A DNA stretch of 12,418 bases from Byssochlamys sp. IMV 00236 (taxonomy: Eukaryota; Ascomycota; Eurotiomycetes; Eurotiales; Thermoascaceae): NCBI GenBank assembly GCA_001931875.2, contig MSJH02000531.1, forward strand, positions 1 to 12,418. The letters run 5' to 3'. The translations under genes and the position numbers were made by a program. Below are positions 1 to 8,089 of this stretch, piece after piece (position 1 is the first letter of the stretch; the number at the start of each line of letters is the position of its first letter). Below the pieces are notes generated by a model, which saw only the letters and a list, made by a program, of their open reading frames with translations, searched no databases and was not told the origin of the DNA.

Positions 1-32
1 TGATAATCAGTGCAGTGATTTGTCTTTCTTGC

Positions 33-55
33 AAAAAAAAAAAAAAAAAAAAAAA
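33..55. repeat. 23-A homopolymer abutting the gdl-family start codon
   Basis: Uninterrupted A run; its last A is the A of the proposed ATG. It would sit at the end of the 5' leader, where length changes would not alter the reading frame. Confidence 0.9.
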
Positions 56-747
56 TGGACATGAATCAGTTTATGTCATTGTTTAAAGTAAGAAAGGAGG
101 AGATTCACAAGTGATGACATCCTGACGATATTAGGGTCAAGATATCAAACTACCAGAACAAACAACAACAAATGATAAAGTAGATCCTTCACTTGCCAAT
201 CTAGATTTATCCAACATTAGCCAGAATGTTATTGAACAAGTCAGAAAGGAATATTTATCATCAAAAGAACCAGAGAAAACATTTGAAGACATAAAGAGTA
301 TTACACCCGAAGTGTTAGTGCATATAGCCACTATGGCAAAGGAAACGGACCTATTAAAGATAATAAGACAATGTAAAGAAAGACAAGACAAGATAGAGAA
401 AGAGTTATTTGCTCATAGAGAATCCATAAAACAACGATATGAACAACAAAAGCAAAGTATGCTTGCAAAGTAAATAGATTCAAAAATACAATATATATCT
501 ATGCTCATATCTTGCAAGGGAATTAATAGGGATAAAGGATCCAGAAGGAATGAAAGAGATTGAAAGAGAATGTCGTCAAGAATTACGTAGAATGGATTTA
601 CACGTCTTGAAGGAAATGGATAAGCAAGTAAAGTATGTACAACAAGAGCTAAGTAAACTAAAGGTTCCATCCTTTAAAATAACCAATGATCCAAAAGAGA
701 TTAAACTACAACAAAAAGTACTCTATATTATACAAGATATGCTTTAA
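55..747 (+). CDS. DGCR6/gonadal-protein (gdl) family coiled-coil protein, 3 exons
   Basis: Exons 55-87, 135-469 and 519-747 join in one frame into 198 residues, close to the roughly 190-220 usual for this family. The introns are 47 nt (88-134, donor GTAAGA) and 49 nt (470-518, donor GTAAAT). The C-terminal half has the family pattern MD..V..E.D..V...Q..L.K..VP.F..T..P.E...Q...L..I; for example EMDKQVKYVQQELSKLKVP. The middle is charged and helical (IRQCKERQDKIEKEL) and is probably coiled coil. No signal peptide or membrane segment is visible. DGCR6 and Drosophila gdl are conserved in animals and fungi, but their molecular role is poorly understood, so none is given here. The start at 55 directly abuts a 23-A tract. 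It is the best start visible, but an exon to the left of the window cannot be excluded. The stop lies 25 bp from the stop of the convergent SEC62. Confidence 0.82.
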
Positions 748-749
748 CC

Positions 750-764
750 AATAAAAAATTTATT
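750..764. promoter_or_regulatory. Overlapping convergent poly(A) signals (gdl-family gene and SEC62)
   Basis: A + strand AATAAA lies at 750-755, 2 nt after the stop of the left gene. A - strand AATAAA lies at 764-759, 8 nt after the SEC62 stop. Only 25 bp separate the two stop codons, so the two 3' UTRs must overlap or run into the opposing coding region. Confidence 0.55.
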
Positions 765-772
765 TAATCTTC

Positions 773-1624
773 TCAATCCGTCTTTTCTTCAGTGACCGTA
801 GTCGAAGTACTGGCGCTACTCTTACTACTGCTTGTGCTCTTCTTCTTCTTCTTTTCCTTTGGTTCATCAAATCCGTATAAAGGTATAAAACTTTCAATGA
901 CACCACAGTCTGCAAACAAGTTGGGAAATAACCAGAACCCACGAGGCAATATGGGTAAAGTGATAATGTATAATACAAGACGAACGAGAGCAATACCAAA
1001 AAAGACACCAATTAAACCGAGTACGGCCACACTAAGATACCATACACCCAACTTCAAGAAATCTGGCCAAAGAGGGAAAAGGACTGCAGCTAATACGATA
1101 ATGACGAGTAAAATAGCACCAAAATATTGTCTCACTTGGCTTCCTTCCCAGATCCACATGTAATATCCTTCTTCTTGTACTTGTTGAACCGGATTCACTT
1201 GTAACAAGCGTGGTGTACCTTTTCCACCCATCGATTCGCCTCTATCCACGCGCAAGATAAATCCTAGCCTTCCCAACTCATTCAATATTCTATACGCATC
1301 TTCACGGTTCTGTGGTATTTCTTCTTTGGGTGGAATCTTTTTAAATTCTTCTCTTAATAAAGCATCAATAGCTCTCTTTCCTATGTTTGAAATCAATACT
1401 CATCCAACTATAGTCCTTGGATTACCTTTAAAGTATTCAAATCTCTTTCCGTTCAGCACACCTTGTCTTGGTTTAAGGCCAGACTTTTTCTCGTCTTTAA
1501 GATAATTGGCAACGTTCTTATAAAGAGGTGGTGCCTTATTGGCATCATTCACATGAATAGTTCTTTGACCACCTTCTCCTCCTTCGTGTCCATGATTACA
1601 ACCAGGTCCATGTTGATGGCTCAT
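773..1624 (-). CDS. SEC62: Sec62 subunit of the ER post-translational translocon, 2 exons
   Basis: Exons 1624-1426 and 1380-773 surround a 45-nt intron (1425-1381, GTAATC...CATAG) and encode 268 residues; yeast Sec62 has about 280. Sec62 works with Sec63 and the Sec61 channel to insert signal-peptide proteins into the ER after translation. The joined frame reads FEYFKGKRAIDALL, matching the conserved cytosolic domain. Two hydrophobic spans follow (about residues 154-171 and 178-206), the first ending in the family's FPLWP motif. The family signature FWLFPNLFADCGVIESF and PLYGF lies near 215-237. Both termini are expected to face the cytosol. The N-terminus is rich in His and Gly (HGPGCNHGHEGGEGG), and the tail has five Lys followed by a Ser/Thr-rich stretch. 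The ATG at 1624 is the only good start. Only 126 bp separate it from the end of TFB4, so promoter space is short. Confidence 0.95.
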
Positions 1625-1688
1625 TTTACTAAAAATTGAAAAAAAAAAGATAAAAACGTCAATTCACCCCCTTCTATTTTTTAATAAT

Positions 1689-1694
1689 TTTATT
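1689..1694 (-). promoter_or_regulatory. Poly(A) signal of TFB4
   Basis: AATAAA on the - strand, 56 nt past the TFB4 stop codon, inside the 126-bp spacer that must also hold the SEC62 promoter. The + strand of the same spacer has a CCAAT pentamer at about 1697-1701; whether it is used is unknown. Confidence 0.45.
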
Positions 1695-1750
1695 AGCCAA
1701 TAAAAGTAGGCCAAAAAATAGAATGCTTCTACCAAAGATGCTATATTAGA

Positions 1751-2975
1751 TTATTTTTTTAATTTACTGCCATTCATGCTATTATTCTGTGCCATAGGCC
1801 TAAAAGCGAATTTGGTTCTATAAAAAATAATAAGCATATATTAAGAAACCAGGGTATGAGACTTACTTGCAAGTAGAACAAACAGGAGACCATTTACAGA
1901 ATACTAGAAAAAAAAAGAGGGTCAATAAAAGAAAATAGCTAAAAAAGAGATATATACTTGATAAGCACACAGAGCAAACAAATCCAATATCAACAATTTG
2001 TTTATGACAAAAGCAAGCTGCTCTAAAATCAACTTGGTCTTGTGTTGGTAGATTCAAGAAGTTACGTGAATATCTATCAGGTAGGAATGCCATCTAAAGA
2101 AGGGATATTAGATGTTATTTTATAAATATAAATAGACATGTACCAAGAGATATTCCAATAATGCTTGAGCATTATCCACTCGAACATAGACACCACCTGT
2201 GATATTAGATGCTTGTTGTAAAAAGGCATTATCTTCTCCATAGATCTTGCATACATCTACCGGAATACTCTAAAAAAATATAAGTGATCATGACATGTTG
2301 ATTTCATAATGACTTACTGCTTTCTGTGCTGAAAATATACAATTCATCAATGGGATATATTGAAAGGCTGAATCAGGTGACACGGATAATACCAATATTC
2401 TAGGTTTAATATATCCTTCATCATCCAATTTAGTAATACGATTGATATAACATAATGCCATCGATAAGGCTCCTGTGATTGTCGGCATGGATCCTGCAGC
2501 TCTTTTTAAAAAGTCTGTATCTGTATTGAATAGCTTTTGAAGGTTGGATACGACTTGTTCTGTCACAAATTGAAATATAGGATATATATTTGCATCTCTT
2601 CTACTTCCATTCATACTCATTTCTTCATGTAATGGGTACAGAAACTTGCTGTGTGTATAAATGATAAGTAACAGTTTGAAATGTGTTTAAACTAACCTAT
2701 GTCCAACATGGCTGGCTATGACTGCAACACTATTATTATGCTTAAGTGATAAATGGGCATTAACAAAGACAAGGATTTGATTTAAAGCATCGTCCAAAGA
2801 TAATGGAACTTTAGCTTTTGCTGAATCATTCCATGCAAATGGGTTTGTGTCGAGAATGATTACAAGTAGATTTGAATCGTCTTTTTATGCATATATTAGT
2901 GAACAAAAAAAAAAAAAAAAGAAAACATCATGAGGTATCTGTCAGAATACCTTCACTTGTAGAAACGTCTTTCAT
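1751..2975 (-). CDS. TFB4: TFIIH core subunit p34/Tfb4 (GTF2H3), 7 exons
   Basis: Exons 2975-2951, 2880-2697, 2648-2318, 2269-2144, 2093-1958, 1903-1867 and 1817-1751 total 906 nt, giving 301 residues (human p34 has 308). Tfb4 is a structural subunit of the TFIIH core, which opens DNA in RNA polymerase II initiation and nucleotide-excision repair, and it binds the p44/Ssl1 subunit. The N-terminal two thirds is a von Willebrand A-like fold: LLVIILDTNPFAW near residue 13, HVGHSKFLYP near 67, and ITGGVYVRV later. The C-terminus is a Cys-rich zinc finger at residues 249-279 with CFCH, CSVC and CSTC knuckles. Introns are 70, 48, 48, 50, 54 and 49 nt; the first contains a 16-nt homopolymer. The last exons (37 and 67 nt) complete the finger and a short basic tail. 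The start at 2975 precedes the conserved fold by 8 codons. Confidence 0.95.
2905..2920. repeat. 16-nt A/T homopolymer inside TFB4 intron 1
   Basis: A16 on the + strand, so T16 in the TFB4 transcript, lying in the 70-nt first intron (2950-2881). Without it the intron would be 54 nt. Confidence 0.9.
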
Positions 2976-3586
2976 TCTTAACCGCAGGAAAGAGTGACTG
3001 TATTAGAGAGAGAGAGATAGAGGCGTATGTCAAGTCAAATAGCTGAGTGTCAAATAATTTTGTACTGTGGTGCATTGACTTTATTCAGAACGCATTACTA
3101 TATCTCATAGAGTGGTTAACAAAGCTCATTGTTTAAAGCATTCTATGCCCACTCCAAGTTGTAGCACTCTGATATAAATCGAATTATGCAATGCACACTT
3201 TTCATAACCTTCAAAAGAGCATTCTGCAGTTTAGAGGGAATATTACCTTTTTTGGATTTTGCAGTGTCCCTCTTATCCATAAAAAGAGTATATACTCTAC
3301 CTTCTCTTTGAGCCCATGACACGTAACGAGAAATAGAGCAACCAAATAGGCCCTTTATCAAGAAAATGAGATGAAGCACGCGTACAGAGAGAGAAAAAAA
3401 AAAGGGGGGAATACAACAAACAAATAAGCAAAAGGAGAGAAAAGATAAACAGGATTGACAAACAGCCACAACAACGTGTTGAAGAGAAAGAAATAGGCTG
3501 TTTATAATAACAGGGAGAGTTTATTATATCATGTTTTAGGAGTCTATAATGAAAGTACTTTTGAAATACGTACAGAAAATATCATT
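2976..3586. other. 611-bp spacer between TFB4 and the kinase gene
   Basis: AT-rich. It holds the TFB4 promoter and, at the far side, the 3' end of the kinase gene; the kinase's probable poly(A) signal is a - strand AATAAA at 3525-3520. A short GA repeat lies near 3003-3016 and a purine-rich stretch at about 3380-3460. Apart from the possible relic described separately, I see no gene. Confidence 0.7.
3143..3469 (-). pseudogene. Possible coding relic or unrecognised short exon
   Basis: The minus-strand frame ending at 3143 reads like real protein over its last 60 or so residues: WAQREGRVYTLF, DTAKSKKGNIPSKLQNALLK and CIIRFISECYNLEW are well mixed in polar and hydrophobic residues. The upstream half is low-complexity Phe/Ser/Cys read from a purine-rich stretch and looks non-coding. 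There is no convincing ATG, no partner exon and no family I can name. It could be the 3' end of a decayed gene or transposon, an unrecognised terminal exon, or chance. Confidence 0.22.
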
Positions 3587-4938
3587 TTAAAAGTGACATT
3601 GCCGTATATCAAGAATGGAATCATGATGATTTGATTTCAAAACAGGATTCATTTGTCCTCCACTCGTGCTATTTCCTGGAGTAGAGCAATAACTTGTATT
3701 CGTACTTGATATTGAGCATGTATCTGAAGAGTGACGAGGCGAGTTGAAATTATATTCTTTTTCAGTAACAAGACGATCCATCATTTGATCTAGCTTCTTT
3801 TCTGAAGGATCACTATGGAGCCTTGATTTATAATAAACTGTTTCATTATCCTCATCCGTGTAATTTCCAACATATTGTAAGACTGTTTGAGTAATTGATT
3901 CAGAATATTGCATATGAATAGCACGTCTTTTATGTGCCTTTTGTTTACAGTGAAGGTGGTATGGTTCAGCTACTTTTCTGATCTGTAAGCTTGGTTGTTG
4001 TTGCTGTTGTTGTTGTTTAACAAAAGAAGAGCATCTGAGAATATGATAACGAAGTTCAGGTAATGATATACGTAATGCGGGGTTTAGACAAAATATACGT
4101 AAAAGTATGTCTTCAAGTTCTTCAGAGATGCACGGCAATATCTTGCGGAAAAAGTGGCGTGGATGGCGAACATAGGCTGCAAAGGTTGCATTTCGCATAT
4201 CAGCTTGTTTCCATGGATTTCTGCCTGCGACTAAATTAATTAATATAACGCCAAGACTCCAAATATCGTTCTTTTCTGTGCTATAACCCTTGATACGGCT
4301 ATGATTGCGAAAACTTCCCCCCTGACATTCTGAAATAAAGGTTTATTAAATGAAAAATACATTGAACAACTATTTTTACCTGGAGAAAAATAAAAGGTCG
4401 AACCACAGCCGAACTCATCAGATACTTGATGCGTCGTCGCTAAACCAAAGTCTGCCAGCTTCACTGTCCAGTTGGGTCCCAACATGATATTCTCAGGCTT
4501 CAAGTCGCGGTGAAAGATGTTGCTCTGGTGGCAATAATGTACGGCGTCAATAATTTGTAAAAATATATATCTTATGGCATCATTATTGCCAACGATGCCC
4601 CTTCCTGGTTTTGTAATGGCACTGAACAGATCGCCTTCAGGAGCATATTCGATCACCATAAACACTCTGTTGCCTTCTCTGACAATTTTTTCAAACGTCA
4701 AGATGTTGGGATGTCCCGATAGATAAGCATGCACTTCGATCTCTCGTCGACTGATATTCATATGTGTCAAAAGTTTAACAGCAACTTGTCGACCCGTATA
4801 CACGTTTGTTCCCAAATAGACAATGCCGTACGCACCAATGCCCAATACTGATATTAACTGAATGGATTGATTATCGATCCTACTGTACAGCAATTGTTGT
4901 GCTTCAAGCATCTTTTCATTTTGTTGAGCTGTTGACAT
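3587..4938 (-). CDS. Ran1/Pat1-, Sks1/Vhs1-like serine/threonine protein kinase, 2 exons
   Basis: Exons 4938-4380 and 4329-3587 around a 50-nt intron (4379-4330) encode 433 residues. The kinase domain covers about residues 25-290: glycine loop GIGAYGIV (33-40), catalytic Lys55 in VAVK, a helix-C Glu at 66 or 68, HRDLKPEN (143-150), DFG (163-165), GCGSTFYFSPE (177-187) and DIWSLGV (208-214). All catalytic residues are present. The activation segment ends in SPE, not APE, and the intron splits that Glu codon. The GCGS..Y..PE pattern and compact domain resemble fungal Ran1/Sks1/Vhs1 kinases, which act in nutrient signalling and the switch from growth to meiosis; that role is inferred from similarity alone. 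The tail has seven Gln (292-298), a basic patch and a Ser/Thr-rich end, suggesting regulation outside the domain. The start lies 32 codons before the glycine loop. Confidence 0.88.
3994..4018. repeat. Interrupted CAA/CAG triplet repeat coding for poly-Gln
   Basis: On the coding (-) strand the triplets encode seven consecutive Gln in the kinase tail just after the catalytic domain. One variant triplet breaks the repeat, which should reduce slippage. Confidence 0.8.
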
Positions 4939-5119
4939 GATTATAAAGGGCGTTTAATGAATAAAAAGAAAAAGAGAAAAAGAACAAGTAAACTATAAAG
5001 CATTATATAAACTTTAATGCGTTCGTTTTTTTCCCTCTCAAAACTTTGTCCCCCTTCTTCATCTCCTTCTTTTCTTTCTCTCTCTCCTTTTGATCTCCCT
5101 TCAAAAAGCATATCAACTT

Positions 5120-5150
<31 letters not shown>

Positions 5151-5287
5151 AATCTCCCCTTCTTTGAATGGTTATTTTAAGCTTTTTTTTTTTGTTATTC
5201 CCTCGTGGCCAACGACTATTTAGCCTTTTGTGGCAGAAATTGACCATTAAAAATAGTGTAAAACAGAAGCCCCGATTAAATCAAGAT
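4939..5287. other. 349-bp spacer upstream of the kinase gene, pyrimidine-rich
   Basis: The + strand from about 5017 to 5215 is strongly T/C-rich, so the transcribed side of the kinase promoter is purine-rich. It includes a T27 run (5118-5144). The stretch also receives the 3' end of the HDAC gene. No coding frame here has convincing composition; the + strand open frame at 5017-5223 is only translated homopolymer. Confidence 0.75.
5118..5144. repeat. T27 homopolymer
   Basis: Uninterrupted run of 27 T on the + strand, about 180 bp upstream of the kinase start codon. Confidence 0.95.
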
Positions 5288-5292
5288 TTATT
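5287..5292 (-). promoter_or_regulatory. AATAAA overlapping the HDAC stop codon
   Basis: The last codons read GAA TAA, followed by A, so an AATAAA hexamer spans the stop codon. If used, cleavage would leave a 3' UTR of only about 10-30 nt; a later signal may be used instead. Confidence 0.4.
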
Positions 5293-6033
5293 CGGCAATT
5301 TCGCCGTCTTCTAATGCATCTTCATAAGGTGAAGGATGTACGTCATTCTCTTTAGAAAAGTCATCAACAGACATATGCATCTCACTTTGTGTATGCGGTG
5401 ACCTTGAGCGAGGAGACTGACTATGCGTCGATTTGACCTCTCCTTCTTCCTCACTTTCTGTTGCTGATTTGGGAATATGAGGCTGATCATCCACTGGATT
5501 TGTAAAAGCGTCTACACAGCAATATTAGGCGGATGTATCAACATGTTTAAACTTACCTGTCATTTCTACATCTGTATCAGGTTTGGTGTCGCTATTTAGC
5601 AATGCTTCTGTATTGATATCCTGTTCTGTCTTTATGTCAGCCTCCTTTTCTTCTTCTCTCAATGCTTCAGCAAGTTCCTCTTCTTCTTCTTGTGATATTT
5701 TTACATTATTGACTGCTTCTGGAGTAGTTGTCCCTGATTTTTCTACTTGACTGTCCTCTCTATAATTTCTCTCATGTCTACTCTTGAGATTCTCTGTTGT
5801 GCCTTGTGCTTCACCTTCATCTGAATCATAATATTCATTATCAGGCACAATACGACGATCCCAAAAGTTTTCTAAAAAGGTGTGTGAATATCATGCCTTT
5901 AGGGCATTCTTTTCAACTTACGTGAGTATCGATCATCCGCATCTTGCTCGTCCTCATCTTCAGACATGTCCATATCACGAGGCACCTCTAATAGCACAAA
6001 TATGTAAGTTTGATTGTTGTTATTTTCTTTGTG

Positions 6034-6076
<43 letters not shown>

Positions 6077-7568
6077 TTGCATTTGAACACTAGGAGCAAA
6101 TAATGTTCTAGATAAATTTTCAAATACTTGTGTTCTTTATATAGGACATTAATACCTTTATATGAACCTTTTTTGTAGACTTACTTGATCTTTTCTAAAT
6201 AATCGGGTGTATTGAGATTTTCCATATTACTGGGGCGAACATCAAGTTTGTAATCAGGTCCGAAATATTCATAATAATCATTATATGGCATCTCTGGGCC
6301 AATTTCTTGACCAACCACCACTCCTGTTTCATAAGCCCATGCTCTTGCTACATTTCTCATCGTATAGCCCCCTCCTCCTAATACCAAAGTAGGTAAATTA
6401 AATTTCTTTACGAATCGAACACAGTTGGCATGCCCTACATAAAAGATTGAGTCATTGTTTGGACATGTAAGAGTTATTACCTTTCATTGAAAGATTAAAG
6501 CAACCAAGTTTATCTCCACTCAGTGAATCACCACCACACTGCAAGACAACAGCAGCAGGTCTATACCACTCCATGACTTTTTCAATTACCTATAGGTAGA
6601 ATCGTGTCAGCCAGTGATGATGAGCATATGATAATAACTTACAGGTTCAAAGGTAGTTCGGTAGCTTTCGTCATCAATACCATCTCTCAGCGGCACGTTC
6701 ACACTGTAATATTTTCCTTTTTGAACACCCACATCTTTCAGTTCACCCGTTCCAGGGAAAAACTCACCATATTTATGAAAGCTGACGGTCATGACACGAT
6801 CTGTTGTATAAAATGCTTCTTCAACACCATCACCGTGATGCACATCAATGTCGATATATAACACACGAGCATAATATCGAAGTAATTCGAGAATACCCAA
6901 GACGATATCATTCACATAACAAAAGCCGGAAGCTTCAGACTTTTTTGCATGATGAAGACCGCCCGCCCAATTGATGGCAATATCACACAATCCTCGGTTC
7001 AATCTGGCCGCACCCTCTATGTATGTATGTTATAAACAAGTATGCAAGCGTGCGTGTATTGAAAATTACCCATGGATCCACCTGCACTTAATCCACAATA
7101 TTCGAATAAACCTTCGAATACGGGTGAATCATCACCCACGTTAACTAGAATAGAGAATTAATAACATGTAATGAATGAACTTTTGATTTACATTTGGCTT
7201 GTTCTTTTTGAAACTGATCCATATTTTCAGGAGTAACACGCGATAAGAAATCAATATAGTCGTCTGTATGGAATTGGGTCATTTCCCATTTGTTTGCAGG
7301 TTTCGCTCTCTATAATTCAAACAGATTAATAAAGCAGCATATATACAATATTGAGTAACTGACATATATTTCCATCTTTTTGTATAATCCATAGTTCATC
7401 ACTAGACCATGACACATTCTTATTCTATGGGGTCGCATAGGATGGCCAGGTCCATAATGATAATTACCCACGTTGGCTACACACATTTATATTCAGTAAC
7501 AAGTTTATATTATTGAGATAATTACCATCATAAAAATAGCAAACTCTCTTTTTACTCTCTGAAGGCAT
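5288..7568 (-). CDS. RPD3: Class I histone deacetylase, Rpd3/HDAC1 type, 11 exons
   Basis: Exons: 7568-7526, 7476-7364, 7309-7192, 7144-7070, 7016-6643, 6589-6481, 6434-6185, 6134-6076, 5987-5922, 5871-5557, 5511-5288; 1746 nt, 581 residues. Class I HDACs are zinc hydrolases that remove acetyl groups from histone lysines in Sin3-type repressor complexes. The whole catalytic site is present, numbered two below human HDAC1: His138-His139, zinc ligands Asp174, His176 and Asp262, and Tyr301 in GGGGYT. The class I end of the domain (LEKIK..VFENL then APSVQMQ) reads through only when intron 7 ends at 6135, which fixes that splice site. The ~190-residue tail is acidic ([27 protein letters not shown]) with an Arg-Ser-Pro patch (SPRSRSP), longer than in HDAC1, and suits partner binding or phosphorylation. 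Ten introns of 45-54 nt, except one of 88 nt. The start encodes [14 protein letters not shown], directly before the fold. Confidence 0.96.
6035..6073. repeat. 39-nt A/T homopolymer at the donor side of HDAC intron 8
   Basis: T39 on the + strand, A39 in the transcript. It begins at intron position +3, so the donor reads GTAAAAAA. Intron 8 (6075-5988) is 88 nt; without the run it would be 49 nt, like its neighbours. Confidence 0.93.
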
Positions 7569-7586
7569 TTTAATTATTGAACAAGG

Positions 7587-7638
<52 letters not shown>
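7587..7638. repeat. A52 homopolymer upstream of the HDAC start
   Basis: Uninterrupted A run of 52 on the + strand (T52 in the direction of HDAC transcription), beginning 18 bp before the start codon. Long dA:dT tracts exclude nucleosomes in fungal promoters; that function is inferred here. The exact length may be affected by assembly error. Confidence 0.9.
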
Positions 7639-7641
<3 letters not shown>

Positions 7642-7832
7642 TCTCGAGCTCACGGCGTGCATGTGCTGAGATTGAAAACAACAAGGTATTATTTTTCTCT
7701 TGTCAACATGGTCCCTCCATTAAAGTCATTTTGATATTATGATACATATCAATTCTTTTCTCAGTTTTTGAAAATCCATAGACTACTTTATCAAATCAAT
7801 CTTAATACGTGTTAAGAATGTCCCTCATATCC

Positions 7833-7883
7833 TTACGACTTCAAATCACGTAGCAAACAGGCTGTATTGCTACAAAGTCGTGA
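7833..7883. repeat. Split inverted repeat with two matching 7-bp arms
   Basis: ACGACTT (7835-7841) matches AAGTCGT (7875-7881), and GTAGCAA (7850-7856) matches TTGCTAC (7867-7873), both perfectly. The 5' side has an 8-nt bulge between the arms, the 3' side 1 nt, and the loop is 10 nt. One wobble and one further pair extend the outer stem. Confidence 0.7.
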
Positions 7884-8089
7884 AGAGAAAATGATGTGTC
7901 ATTTACTTATACTAGAAAACTCTTTTGCCCACCAAGTTTAGGAACTATCAAAAATATAATCTTTCACTGCAAAAGCCAATTGAATTTCGCAAAGCGTCAT
8001 TTGAGGTTTGGGCAAAAAGGGGCGCCGACATTTGGATTTTTAAAAAACCGCCTTACCTTTATTTTCTTTTCCCTTTACTTTAAAATAGG

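Larger units (their letters stand above)
7569..8089. promoter_or_regulatory. 521-bp divergent promoter region between HDAC and p24 genes
   Basis: The two start codons point away from each other, so both promoters lie here. Contents: an A52 run (7587-7638) 18 bp upstream of the HDAC start, an AT-rich middle, a split inverted repeat (7833-7883), a GC island near 8016-8030 containing GGCGCC, and a pyrimidine-rich stretch (8050-8080) just before the p24 ATG. No clear TATA box and no gene seen. Confidence 0.6.

Noticed and set aside
137..391. 84-residue - strand open frame
   Set aside because: Antisense to exon 2 of the gdl-family gene, which has the convincing protein.
792..1163. 123-residue + strand open frame
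   Set aside because: Antisense to SEC62 exon 2; poly-Leu/Phe start comes from the antisense of the Lys/Ser tail.
5880..6123. Open frames rich in Phe or Lys on either strand around 6000
   Set aside because: Produced by the T39/A39 tract within HDAC intron 8.
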